From contig JAAYJQ010000010.1 in NCBI GenBank assembly GCA_012522855.1, positions 62,001-126,000 on the forward strand: a stretch of DNA of 64,000 nt, read 5' to 3'. Source of the DNA: Bacteroidales bacterium. Lineage in GTDB: Bacteria; Bacteroidota; Bacteroidia; Bacteroidales; UBA932. A program made the position numbers and the translations under genes. Under the pieces are notes generated by a model that ran no database searches, had not been told where the DNA came from, and was given only the letters and a program-made list of their open reading frames with translations. Position 1 is the first letter of the stretch, and each line of letters starts with the position of its first letter. This document shows positions 8,612 to 16,678 of the stretch, piece after piece.

Positions 8612-9499
8612 CTAAAGCGGAGCGGTGTATCTGCTATAGCTGCTTTCTTCGTCTGCAATGAGCCGGTCACCCGTCTGACGGATGAAAGAGGTGTGTGTTC
8701 CTTCAAATCCACTGTCATCGCTTAGAAAAACATACGAATCACCCTGTTTGAATACAGCGGAAATAGCAGGCGCGATGAACTGCCCGTCGTCATCAACACG
8801 CCATACACTCAGGGCATACCCGTCCTCGTTGCTCTCAAACGTTGCGGGAAATTCCATGTAAGCACGTTTTCCATCTGCCGTTTCGGTCATATATATCCCC
8901 AAGGCTTCGTTGCCTTTGTTCTCAAACTGCACGGAAAAGAAGCTGTTTTGCCTGTTATCGCCAAACGAGATCACTTTCTGTGCCTGCATCACCTTTCGTC
9001 CGAACTGCTTTTCCAATGCTTCGATCGTACTTTCGCCGGGCTCTTCAATTTCTTCGGGCCGTGAAAATGAGACGAGTTCGTTTTCGTCCAGATATCCTTG
9101 ATTGACAAGCAGGATCGTTCCCCATACCGCCTCGTATTCTTCGGCATCGGACGGCAATATTTTGCCGTCTAAATTTTCGAATAGCGCGCCTTGCAGATTT
9201 TCAAAGTTCTCGAAGTTTTGTCTGCCGTTGTCGTTCTCCTCGTTTCTTTGCTGCCGGCCTATGAGTTTGACACGGTAGAGTTTACCATCGGAGACGGCAA
9301 AAACAAGTTCCTCAAAAGAAGCGCCTTCTTCTGACTCAACAAGAAACTTGCTCCCGTCTTTGTTGCTGATGGCGAATTGATACGATGCCGTTTGTGCAGT
9401 TTGTACATTGGCTTCGCTTTGTTCTGCTTTTTTCGCTTTTCCGCTACCGCAGCCCATCACAGCGAAGGCAAGCAGCAACATAATAGATACTTTTTTCAT
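8612..9499 (-). CDS. Hypothetical lipoprotein, first gene of a three-gene operon
   Basis: A 295-residue protein with a textbook lipoprotein signal (MKKVSIMLLLAFAVMGC followed by GSG). The mature part begins with a short Lys/Glu-rich linker and then beta-rich repeats of the kind YQFAISNKDGSKFLVESE. I cannot name a family. It is the promoter-proximal gene of the operon reading down to 7150. A TATCTTTG element on the minus strand at 9544-9551 is a plausible -7 box. Confidence 0.65.
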   Translation of the reverse strand: MKKVSIMLLLAFAVMGCGSGKAKKAEQSEANVQTAQTASYQFAISNKDGSKFLVESEEGASFEELVFAVSDGKLYRVKLIGRQQRNEENDNGRQNFENFENLQGALFENLDGKILPSDAEEYEAVWGTILLVNQGYLDENELVSFSRPEEIEEPGESTIEALEKQFGRKVMQAQKVISFGDNRQNSFFSVQFENKGNEALGIYMTETADGKRAYMEFPATFESNEDGYALSVWRVDDDGQFIAPAISAVFKQGDSYVFLSDDSGFEGTHTSFIRQTGDRLIADEESSYSRYTAPL

Positions 9500-9543
9500 A
9501 CTGTAGGGTTTTCAAGTTGGTAATTTTATGGTCTAACCGAGTT

Positions 9544-9551
9544 CAAAGATA
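9544..9551 (-). promoter_or_regulatory. Possible -7 element for the lipoprotein operon
   Basis: The minus strand reads TATCTTTG, a full match to TAnnTTTG, 44 bp upstream of the ATG at 9499. A matching -33 element is not evident. Confidence 0.4.
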
Positions 9552-9705
9552 AAGTTACGGAATTGTTTTAGATAGGAGATGATTTTCGCAAGATTTTTGA
9601 TGCCGGTCTGCCGGTTCTTTACTTCACCCCTTGGTTTTCACCTTGCCCCGGGCTGGCGCGCAGCGGCATCCGTTACCCCACGTAGCCATCCATGAAGACT
9701 TTTTT

Positions 9706-9832
9706 AAGTATCTAATAAACAAGAACTTGTGGAGAGGCCCGTGGATGCCGCCCTGTTTTTCAGCATAGGCTTCCATTGCGGCTTTTGCAAGTGTCTTATA
9801 GACAAAAACTTACAAAGAGGCTCGTGGATGCC
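9706..9832 (+). repeat. Diverged pair of 44-bp direct repeats in a 520-bp intergenic region
   Basis: Bases 9706-9749 and 9789-9832 align without gaps at 35 of 44 positions, including an identical GTGGATGCC end. The 9500-10019 region has no convincing gene. Besides the repeats it holds a small GGAGC/GCTCC hairpin at 9855-9874 and the promoter of the next gene. The repeats could be a decayed mobile element or a structured RNA; the sequence alone does not decide. Confidence 0.55.
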
Positions 9833-9958
9833 TTCGCAGCGGGCAGGCACGGAGCGTTTTCAAAAGCTCCGGTAGAAGTTGTCACGAAAGACTTCTTTCG
9901 CCGGGGTCGCGGACAGGTCTGCCTGCCGGGCGGCCTTGGGGGCTATGGTGGTGTATTT

Positions 9959-9988
9959 TTTGCATTGCCAGTAATTTTGTTAAATTTG
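9959..9988 (+). promoter_or_regulatory. Bacteroidetes-type promoter for the coiled-coil protein/hemW operon
   Basis: A -33 TTTG at 9959-9962 and a -7 TAAATTTG at 9981-9988 are separated by 18 bp. The ATG follows at 10020. Confidence 0.6.
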
Positions 9989-10019
9989 TCTTATCAAAAA
10001 CTTTTAAACCGGAACGATT

Positions 10020-10931
10020 ATGGAAGAAGATCCGATCAGAGAGCGTCGTGAACGCGAAGAACAGGCAAAGCGGAATAGCAGCCTGAAAAACATGATGTGG
10101 ATCCTGGCGGCGATCGCCATCGTGCTCGCCGTTGCGCTGGCCTACATCTGGTTCTCCAAAGCCTCGCTCGTCAAAGACCTCAATCAAGAGAAGGAGGAAC
10201 TGACCCAGCAGATGATCACGCTCAAGAGCGATTATGATAGCCTGTCCACTGACTATGATTATATCAACACTCAGCTGGATTCTTCCCGCGAGGAAGTGAA
10301 CCAGCTCATCGAACGCATCAAGCAGACGGACGCGACCAACCGGTCCAAGATGCGTCAGTACGAAAAGGAACTCGGGACGCTTCGGAGCATCATGAAAAGC
10401 TACATCGTCCAGATCGACTCGCTCAACACCTTGAATCATCAACTGACGGCGGATGCTGCCGCCGCCCGCAGGGAAGCAGCTGAAAGCAGGGCGGCCAATG
10501 AGGAACTCAAGGGACAGGTTCAGGATCTTTCCGGGCAGGTAGCCGCAGGCGCGGTGATCAAGTCCAGAGGCTTGAGCGTCGCTGCCTACAATGCGTCCGA
10601 CAAGGTTACGGACCGCAGCAGCCGCGTCATCCGACTTCTGACCACGCTCAGCTTGGTCGAGAATGAGATCGCGCCCCGGGGACCGGTCAGGGTCTACCTC
10701 CGGGTGAAGGATCCGGACGGCATTCTGCTAACCAATACCACTCAGACTTCGTTCAACTTCAACGGACAACCGATGGTCGCGTCGGCTTCCCGCGAAGTGG
10801 ACTATCAAGGCCAGGAGGTTGAACTGAGCATCTATCTGAACGATATCCCTTCCTACAGCGCAGGCATCTACACCGTGGAGGCTTACACGGAGCAGGCTCT
10901 GCTCGGAAAGACTGACCTGCTGCTCAGGTAA
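10020..10931 (+). CDS. Membrane-anchored coiled-coil protein
   Basis: A 303-residue protein: a charged cytoplasmic N-terminus (residues 1-28), one transmembrane helix (about 29-46, MWILAAIAIVLAVALAYIWF), a coiled coil of about 120 residues rich in heptads (LVKDLNQEKEELTQQM through ELKGQVQDLSGQV), and a C-terminal beta-rich domain of about 110 residues (SLVENEIAPRGPVRVYLRVKD). Such architecture is seen in envelope-spanning proteins of Bacteroidetes, but no specific function is known to me. hemW starts 2 bp after its stop, so they share a transcript. Confidence 0.75.
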   Translation: MEEDPIRERREREEQAKRNSSLKNMMWILAAIAIVLAVALAYIWFSKASLVKDLNQEKEELTQQMITLKSDYDSLSTDYDYINTQLDSSREEVNQLIERIKQTDATNRSKMRQYEKELGTLRSIMKSYIVQIDSLNTLNHQLTADAAAARREAAESRAANEELKGQVQDLSGQVAAGAVIKSRGLSVAAYNASDKVTDRSSRVIRLLTTLSLVENEIAPRGPVRVYLRVKDPDGILLTNTTQTSFNFNGQPMVASASREVDYQGQEVELSIYLNDIPSYSAGIYTVEAYTEQALLGKTDLLLR

Positions 10932-10933
10932 CT

Positions 10934-12265
10934 GTGATCTACCTGCATGTTCCGTTCTGCGGAAGTTTCTGCACCTATTGCGATTTCTATTCGGAGATAG
11001 CGCCTGCGCGCGGGCAGGAGCGGCTGTTCGAGGATTATGCGGACGCCGTTCTTGCGGAGATCGGGACACGGAGGGAAGAAATTCAAATGAACCGTTCTGC
11101 GGATCCTGCCGCAGACACCCTTTACATCGGTGGCGGCACACCCAGTGTGCTGCCGCTGTTTGTCTTGCGACGGATCGCGGTATCTTTGTTGTCTCTCCTT
11201 GCCGCACGGGAACAAAAAAGCCGGCCTCAGCCGGCGCGCCGAAAAGGGGAGCGATGCGACGACTGGAGGCGCAGGGCCCCGAAGCCGCAAGCTTTGGGAA
11301 CACGCCTCCCGTGGGGCAGCTGCGAAGCGGCGGGGGGTGAAGGGATTGACCGTGAATTTACGATCGAGGTCAATCCGGAGGATGTTGTTGAAAAAGGACC
11401 GGAATATGTCCGGGGACTGCTGGAGTTGGGAGTAAACCGGATCAGCATGGGGGTGCAGTCGTTCGACGACGGCCTCCTGCGTTGGATGAACCGGCGGCAC
11501 AATGCTGCCGGCGCTGTCCGGGCCTATGAGATGCTGCGCGAGACGGCGGCGGAATGCCGGAAACCGCTTTCCGTCAGCATCGATTTGATCTTCGGAGTAT
11601 CGGGTTTGACGGACGACATCTGGAACGATACCCTTGGCCAAGCGCTTGCTCTCGGAAGAACCTCCGGACTTCCGCGACCCGACCATATTTCCGCCTACCA
11701 GTTGTCCATAGAAGAGGACAGCGCGCTCGGCCGGATGGCAGCCGAAGGCCGGTATTCCGAGGCTTCCGAAGACGATTGCCGCCGGCAGTACGACCGGCTC
11801 TGCCGCCGGCTGGCCGAAGCGGGCTATCGTCATTATGAAATTTCCAACTTCGCCCTCCCCGGTCACGAAGCCGTCCACAACAGCGCCTATTGGCGCCGGG
11901 TTCCGTACGTTGGCCTCGGTCCCGGCGCGCATTCCTTCTCGGTCGAAACCGATGCAGCCGGACATGTCCGCGAAGTCCGGTCTTGGAACGACCAAATCTT
12001 GCCCTGCAGGCTGGCCGACGGCCGCCTGCGGACGTATTCAAGGAAAGCGGAAACGCTCTCGGAGGAGGATATCCGGATCGAACGATTGATGTTGGGGCTG
12101 CGGACGGATCGGGGACTTCCGCAGGAGGAACTGGGCTCTCTGGCGGATCCGGCCGCGATCGACAGGTTGCTCGCCGAGGGCGCGCTGGAACGGGCGGATG
12201 GGTGGATCCACATCCCTGAAGATCGCTTTTTTACCTCCAACGAAATCCTCCGCGAACTGCTGTGA
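10934..12265 (+). CDS. hemW: HemW-like radical SAM heme chaperone with an internal insertion
   Basis: A 443-residue protein starting with GTG. The radical SAM cluster motif CGSFCTYC has cysteines at residues 9, 13 and 16. IGGGTPS, EVNPEDV, GVNRISMGVQSF, DLIFG and the HYEISNFA C-terminal block are all HemW signatures, and CxxxCxxC with the following Phe matches HemW/HemN-like proteins. Homologues are usually near 380 residues. The excess comes from about 48 residues (around 90-137) of low-complexity, Arg/Pro/Gly-rich sequence between the GGGTPS strand and the EVNPEDV strand. The nucleotides there are hairpin-rich and bounded by imperfect inverted repeats. The core motifs on both sides are intact, so the protein is probably still made. 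Confidence 0.88.
   Translation: MIYLHVPFCGSFCTYCDFYSEIAPARGQERLFEDYADAVLAEIGTRREEIQMNRSADPAADTLYIGGGTPSVLPLFVLRRIAVSLLSLLAAREQKSRPQPARRKGERCDDWRRRAPKPQALGTRLPWGSCEAAGGEGIDREFTIEVNPEDVVEKGPEYVRGLLELGVNRISMGVQSFDDGLLRWMNRRHNAAGAVRAYEMLRETAAECRKPLSVSIDLIFGVSGLTDDIWNDTLGQALALGRTSGLPRPDHISAYQLSIEEDSALGRMAAEGRYSEASEDDCRRQYDRLCRRLAEAGYRHYEISNFALPGHEAVHNSAYWRRVPYVGLGPGAHSFSVETDAAGHVREVRSWNDQILPCRLADGRLRTYSRKAETLSEEDIRIERLMLGLRTDRGLPQEELGSLADPAAIDRLLAEGALERADGWIHIPEDRFFTSNEILRELL
11200..11318 (+). repeat. Inverted-repeat-bounded insertion inside hemW
   Basis: TGCCGCACGGGA at 11200-11211 and TCCCGTGGGGCA at 11307-11318 are inverse complements at 11 of 12 positions. They enclose sequence with a GCCGGC-CTCA-GCCGGC hairpin just after an A-run, typical of non-coding DNA. 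The segment falls where HemW homologues have no extra residues and keeps the frame open. Confidence 0.5.
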
Positions 12266-12266
12266 A

Positions 12267-12298
12267 TTTGTATTCTTTGATTGATTTATATAAATTTG
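12267..12298 (+). promoter_or_regulatory. Bacteroidetes-type promoter for the YtxH cassette
   Basis: A -33 TTTG at 12267-12270 and a -7 TAAATTTG at 12291-12298 are separated by 20 bp, directly downstream of the hemW stop and about 70 bp upstream of the YtxH start. Confidence 0.6.
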
Positions 12299-12368
12299 AT
12301 CGTCAGCCGGAACGGTCGTTGCCGCCGGGTTGACGGAACAAGTTTTTTAAATTTTAATGATATTGGAG

Positions 12369-12740
12369 ATGAAAGGAGAAACATTTTTTGCATTGTTGGC
12401 GGGTGCGGTCGCAGGACTGACGATCGGATTGCTTTTCGCGCCGGATTCCGGCGAAGAAACCCGCAGAAAGGTTCGCGAAGCGGCCGGAGAAGGCTGGGAT
12501 CGGGCCAAAGAGAAGGCTTCAGAATTCTACGGACAGGCCCGGGAAGAGACTTCGGACGCCTTGGATAAACTGAGAGCGCGGGGAAGACTTGCTCGCATGG
12601 AGTTCAAAGAACTGCGCGATTCTCTGAAGGATCAGGCGGCGGGGATGACGGAAGAGGCGCGCAAGAAACTGCTTGAGCAATTGGAAAAGCTCGAGGATGC
12701 CCTGCGCGTAGACGATCAGAGCGAGACCGAAAATGCCTGA
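12369..12740 (+). CDS. YtxH-domain protein
   Basis: A 123-residue protein from MKGETFFALLAG at 12369 (a start four codons earlier at 12357 is also possible). The N-terminal glycine-rich membrane helix LLAGAVAGLTIGLLFAP followed by DSGEETRRKVREAA is the hallmark of YtxH proteins, and the rest is a long amphipathic helix. YtxH family members are small membrane proteins often linked to general stress. It overlaps the next gene by 8 bp, so the two are translationally coupled. Confidence 0.85.
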   Translation: MKGETFFALLAGAVAGLTIGLLFAPDSGEETRRKVREAAGEGWDRAKEKASEFYGQAREETSDALDKLRARGRLARMEFKELRDSLKDQAAGMTEEARKKLLEQLEKLEDALRVDDQSETENA

Positions 12741-13092
12741 CGACCCCATGAGCGAATTTACCAAACCCGTCGAGGAACTCGGGAGAAGAACCCGGGAATA
12801 TGTCGATCTGCGGATCGATGACTTGAAGCTGCGAGCGGTCAAGGGTCTTTCCATGAGCCTCGGCAAACTGCTGCTTGCCCTGCTTTTCCTCACGGTGATT
12901 TCCATCGTCCTGCTGGCGCTGGCCTTCGGCGGCGTGCTGCTGCTGGGGAATGCGGTCGGGAGTTATGCCATGGGCGCCTTCCTGGTTGCCGGCTTCTTCG
13001 CGATTGTGCTTCTGGCGCTCTTCCTGCTTCGGAAGCGGTTGTTCCGCGACACCTTCGTACCCCTTTTCGTCAAATTGTTCTTCGATGATTAA
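12733..13092 (+). CDS. Phage-holin-superfamily III (PF07332-like) membrane protein
   Basis: A 119-residue protein with a short cytoplasmic amphipathic N-terminus (VEELGRRTREYVDLRIDDLKLRAV) and two adjacent hydrophobic helices (about 48-75 and 80-100). This arrangement matches the chromosomal 'phage holin family' proteins common next to YtxH genes. There are no phage genes nearby, so the name is historical and lysis is not implied. It overlaps genes on both sides by 8 bp. Confidence 0.75.
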   Translation: MPDDPMSEFTKPVEELGRRTREYVDLRIDDLKLRAVKGLSMSLGKLLLALLFLTVISIVLLALAFGGVLLLGNAVGSYAMGAFLVAGFFAIVLLALFLLRKRLFRDTFVPLFVKLFFDD

Positions 13093-13321
13093 CTACAGCC
13101 GCATTACGAATTTAGCCGAACTGGATGAGGCTCAGCGGAACCTGAAAGCAGCGATCGAACGCAAGGGCGAATCGGTCATGGAGAGTTATGACGCATTGAA
13201 GGCGTATTATTCGCCGATGAACCTGGTGGCTTCCGGTGTCCGGAGCATTTCGTCGGTCATTCCTTTCGACCGGATGCTGCTCTTCGTCATCGCCCGCCTC
13301 AAAGCCGCTTTGAAACGTTGA
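13085..13321 (+). CDS. Small hypothetical protein, third member of the YtxH cassette
   Basis: A 78-residue protein starting at the ATG at 13085, which overlaps the preceding stop by 8 bp. The frame extends upstream, but only inside the holin-like gene. It is mostly helical and basic (ELDEAQRNLKAAIERKGESVMESYDALKAYYSP, with a hydrophobic C-terminal segment FDRMLLFVIARLKAALKR). No family is recognised. The double overlap indicates one three-gene unit. Confidence 0.7.
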   Translation: MINYSRITNLAELDEAQRNLKAAIERKGESVMESYDALKAYYSPMNLVASGVRSISSVIPFDRMLLFVIARLKAALKR

Positions 13322-13339
13322 GCCATAAACCAATATTCC

Positions 13340-15196
13340 ATGAACTTGTTCAGTGAAAGAGTAGAAGCGGTGCGTCGGATCATGCGCCGGCAGGGTTGGG
13401 ATGCGGTGATCCTCACCGGCACCGACCCCCACTCCAGCGAATATTCAGCGCCGCGGTGGCATCCGGTCGGCTGGGTGACCGGCTACACCGGGGAGGGAGA
13501 TCTCGTCATCACCCTGGATCACGCCGGGGTGTGGACGGACACCCGGTATTTTATCCAAGCGGAGCGGGAACTTCACGGATCCGGGGTGGAACTCCACAAG
13601 ACGCGGGTTCCGGAGCAAATTCTGATCCCGGAATGGCTGCCCGGACATTTTTCCTCTTTCGAGAACGTGGTCGTCGCCTTGGACGGGCAAAGCCAATCCG
13701 TCAGTTCGGTGCTGGACATCCGGAATGCTTTTCTGGCGCAAGGATTCGAAGAAAACGGAAAAGGCTCGCGCGCGTTCACGATCGCGAATGCTTCGAATTT
13801 CCTGGATGAAATCTGGCTCGACCGTCCGCCCGTACCCCAGACGCCCGTCATCACCCTCGGCACCGAACAGGTCGGCTGGTCCCGAAAACAAAAGATCGAC
13901 TGGCTCCGCAAGTGGATGCAGGAACGGGGCCATGATGCCCTGCTGCTGACCGCATTGGATCAGATCGCTTGGATGCTGAATGTCCGCGGCCAAGATGTTC
14001 AGTACAATCCGGTGGTGATATCGTATCTCTTGATGACCCTGGACAGTGTCCAATGGTTCGTCCGCAAAGGGCCGATTCCGGCCGAAGATTCCGAGACGGA
14101 AGACAGCTTCTATGAACTCACGGCGGACGGCGTGAATATTCAGGACTACGACGAGGTGAAATCCGCCTTGGTCGGCATGGTGCGGGACGACGAGGTCTCC
14201 CGCTTGTTCCTGGATTCCGCCTCTCTGAACTATGACCTCTATCGCGCTTTGAGCGACCATGCCTCCCATGCGGAACTGGAACTTGGAAAATCCCCCGTCA
14301 TCCTGCGGAAAGCGGTCAAGAACGAGGTGGAAATCGCAGGGATGCGGGAAGCCCATTTCGAAGACGGGGTTGCGATGGAAAAATTCCTATACTGGCTGGA
14401 GATGTCGGTCCGGAACGGAGATGCCGTCAACGAATATGAAGCCGCGCGGAAGATTCATGCCCTGCGCGCGGAAATCCCGGGCTTTCGCGGAGAAAGTTTC
14501 GAAACGATCTCCGCCTACGGTCCGAATGCTGCGCTACCGCATTATGTAACGCCTGTGGAAGGGTCGGCGGAATTGTACCCCAAAGGGTTGTATCTATGCG
14601 ATTCCGGCGGGCAATACCTGTTCGGAACCACTGATATCACCCGTACGATTCCCCTGGGACCCTGCACGCCGTTGGAGAAAGAGGACTATACCCTCGTGCT
14701 GAAAGGCCACATCGGCCTTGCGAAGACGGTCTTCCCGAAGGGAACGGCCTGCTGTCGGATCGATGCGCTCGCGCGTGTCCCCTTGTGGAATTCCATGCGG
14801 GATTTCGGCCACGGAACCGGCCACGGAGTGGGATTTTACCTGAATGTTCACGAAGGACCGCAGGGCCTCCGTCAAGATCTGAACCATCAGCCACTGATGC
14901 CCGGGATGACAACGACCAACGAACCCGGAATCTATCGGGAAGGACAGCATGGAGTCCGGCATGAAAACGTGTACCTGACGGTGGATGCAGGGCGGAACGA
15001 TTTCGGCTCCTGGCTGCGCTCGGAGCCGCTGACGCTCTGTCATTTCGACACCGGCATCCTGGTGCCGGATCTGCTGGACCGGGACGAGATCAACTGGCTC
15101 AATCAGTACAACGCCAGGGTTTTCGAAACCCTGGCGCCGCACCTGCCTGCCGAGGTCGCCGACTGGCTCCGCGACAAGACCCGCCCCGTAGGGTGA
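13340..15196 (+). CDS. pepP: Aminopeptidase P (Xaa-Pro aminopeptidase, M24B)
   Basis: A 618-residue, three-domain aminopeptidase P that removes N-terminal residues before proline. Two creatinase-like N-terminal domains precede a pita-bread catalytic domain. The metal ligands of the family can be placed: D421 in DSGGQY, D432 in TTDITRT, H495 in the HGTGHGVGF block, E528 in TNEPGIY and E542 in RHENV. The residue between the two aspartates that is usually Asp (YxDGTTD) is Phe here; it is not itself a ligand. The length fits the long eukaryote-like APP found in Bacteroidetes. It has no signal peptide, so it is cytoplasmic. The gene follows the YtxH cassette by 18 bp. Confidence 0.93.
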   Translation: MNLFSERVEAVRRIMRRQGWDAVILTGTDPHSSEYSAPRWHPVGWVTGYTGEGDLVITLDHAGVWTDTRYFIQAERELHGSGVELHKTRVPEQILIPEWLPGHFSSFENVVVALDGQSQSVSSVLDIRNAFLAQGFEENGKGSRAFTIANASNFLDEIWLDRPPVPQTPVITLGTEQVGWSRKQKIDWLRKWMQERGHDALLLTALDQIAWMLNVRGQDVQYNPVVISYLLMTLDSVQWFVRKGPIPAEDSETEDSFYELTADGVNIQDYDEVKSALVGMVRDDEVSRLFLDSASLNYDLYRALSDHASHAELELGKSPVILRKAVKNEVEIAGMREAHFEDGVAMEKFLYWLEMSVRNGDAVNEYEAARKIHALRAEIPGFRGESFETISAYGPNAALPHYVTPVEGSAELYPKGLYLCDSGGQYLFGTTDITRTIPLGPCTPLEKEDYTLVLKGHIGLAKTVFPKGTACCRIDALARVPLWNSMRDFGHGTGHGVGFYLNVHEGPQGLRQDLNHQPLMPGMTTTNEPGIYREGQHGVRHENVYLTVDAGRNDFGSWLRSEPLTLCHFDTGILVPDLLDRDEINWLNQYNARVFETLAPHLPAEVADWLRDKTRPVG

Positions 15197-15212
15197 GCCG
15201 GCAAGTTTTCTG

Positions 15213-16583
15213 TTACAGATTCACGTTCAACGCGTCGGCGGAACCGATGTATTTCTGAATCTCCACGTCCGAAACGGCGTAATTCGTGAGGTCGCCGGCA
15301 AAGTACTGATCGTATGCCACCATGTCCACGAGGCCGTGGCCGGAGAGGTTGAAGAGAATCGTCTTCCGTGTTCCTTCTTCTTTGCAGCGGAGGGCTTCCT
15401 TCACTGCCGAGGCGATGGCGTGGCAGGATTCCGGCGCCGGAATGATCCCCTCGCTGCGCGCGAAAAGTACGCCTGCATCGAAGGTGTCCAGCTGTCCGAA
15501 ACTCTGGGCTTCTACAAGGCCGTCTTTCATCAGTTGGCTGATGACGACTCCCGCGCCGTGATAGCGAAGTCCGCCGGCATGGATGTTGGCGGGTTTGAAT
15601 GTGTGTCCGAGGGTGTACATCGGGAGCAGGGGCGTGTAGCCGGCTTCGTCTGCGAAATCATATTCAAATTTGCCCCTTGTGAGCTTCGGGCAGGCAGAGG
15701 GTTCCGCGGCGATGAAACGGGTTTTCTTGCCGTCAAGCAGGTTGTGGCGCATGAACGGAAAGGTGATGCCGCTGAAGTTCGAACCGCCGCCGAAGCAGCC
15801 GATCACGATATCGGGATATTCTCCGGCCATTTCCATCTGCTTCTCCGCCTCCAGTCCGATGATGGTCTGGTGCAGGCACACATGGTTGAGCACCGAGCCC
15901 AGGGTGTATTTGCAGTTCGGCGTGGTCAAGGCCAGTTCAATCGCCTCGGAAATGGCTGCTCCCAGCGATCCCTGGTAGGTCGGATCTTTCGTGATGATGT
16001 CCTTTCCGGCGCGGGTGGACATGGACGGGGAGGCCGTCACAGTGGCTCCATACACATTCATGATGCTGCGTCGGTAGGGCTTCTGCTCAAAGGAAATTTT
16101 TACCATGTACACGGCGCTCTCCAGCCCGAAGACATTTGCGGAATAGGCCAGGGCGCAGCCCCACTGGCCGGCTCCGGTCTCTGTGGTGATGTTCGTTATA
16201 CCCTGCTTTTTACAGTAATACGCCTGCGCGAGCGCCGTGTTGAGTTTGTGACTTCCGAGCGGACTCACGCTTTCGTTTTTGAAATAAATGTGCGCGGGCG
16301 TGTCCAGTGCCTTTTCCAGACCATAGGCTCGCACAAGGGGCGTACAGCGGTACACGAGATATTTTTCGAGAACCTCGTCCGGAATGTCGATCCAAGCGCG
16401 GGTTTGATCGAGCTCCTGCTTGGAGCATTCTTCTGCGAAAATCGGGTAAAGGTCCTCCGGCTTCAGCACCTTGTGGGTCTTGGGATCGAGGATGGGCATC
16501 GGCTTCGTTGGCATGTCCGCCTGGATGTTGTACCATTGTGTCGGAATTTCACGCTCCGGCAGAATGAATTTTTTCTGTTTCAT
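15213..16583 (-). CDS. TrpB2-type tryptophan synthase beta-like enzyme
   Basis: A 456-residue PLP-dependent enzyme. K113 in GSHKLNTA is the Schiff-base lysine and GGGSN at 265-269 binds the cofactor phosphate. The N-terminal extension (WYNIQADMP) and overall length identify the TrpB2 subgroup, which condenses indole with serine but lacks some residues used to bind TrpA. No other trp gene is nearby, consistent with TrpB2 acting alone as an indole scavenger. It is convergent with pepP (16 bp apart) and downstream of sdhC on the same strand. A TATCTTTA element at 16605-16612 (minus strand) may be its own -7 box. Confidence 0.93.
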   Translation of the reverse strand: MKQKKFILPEREIPTQWYNIQADMPTKPMPILDPKTHKVLKPEDLYPIFAEECSKQELDQTRAWIDIPDEVLEKYLVYRCTPLVRAYGLEKALDTPAHIYFKNESVSPLGSHKLNTALAQAYYCKKQGITNITTETGAGQWGCALAYSANVFGLESAVYMVKISFEQKPYRRSIMNVYGATVTASPSMSTRAGKDIITKDPTYQGSLGAAISEAIELALTTPNCKYTLGSVLNHVCLHQTIIGLEAEKQMEMAGEYPDIVIGCFGGGSNFSGITFPFMRHNLLDGKKTRFIAAEPSACPKLTRGKFEYDFADEAGYTPLLPMYTLGHTFKPANIHAGGLRYHGAGVVISQLMKDGLVEAQSFGQLDTFDAGVLFARSEGIIPAPESCHAIASAVKEALRCKEEGTRKTILFNLSGHGLVDMVAYDQYFAGDLTNYAVSDVEIQKYIGSADALNVNL

Positions 16584-16678
16584 TGTCGTTCGTTTTTTAC
16601 GGGTTAAAGATATTTAATTTCTATGAAAAAAGGTCGGCCACGATGCGGTCGACCTTGAATTTTCTTCAAATCCTTGGA

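Noticed and set aside
12733-13092. Prophage indicated by a holin-family protein
   Set aside because: No lysin, capsid, tail or integrase genes nearby; the family is common as a chromosomal membrane protein next to YtxH.
15336-16607. Long plus-strand open frame (423 codons) opposite trpB2
   Set aside because: It is antisense to a well-conserved gene, has no signal or family, and arises from GC-rich codon usage on the other strand.
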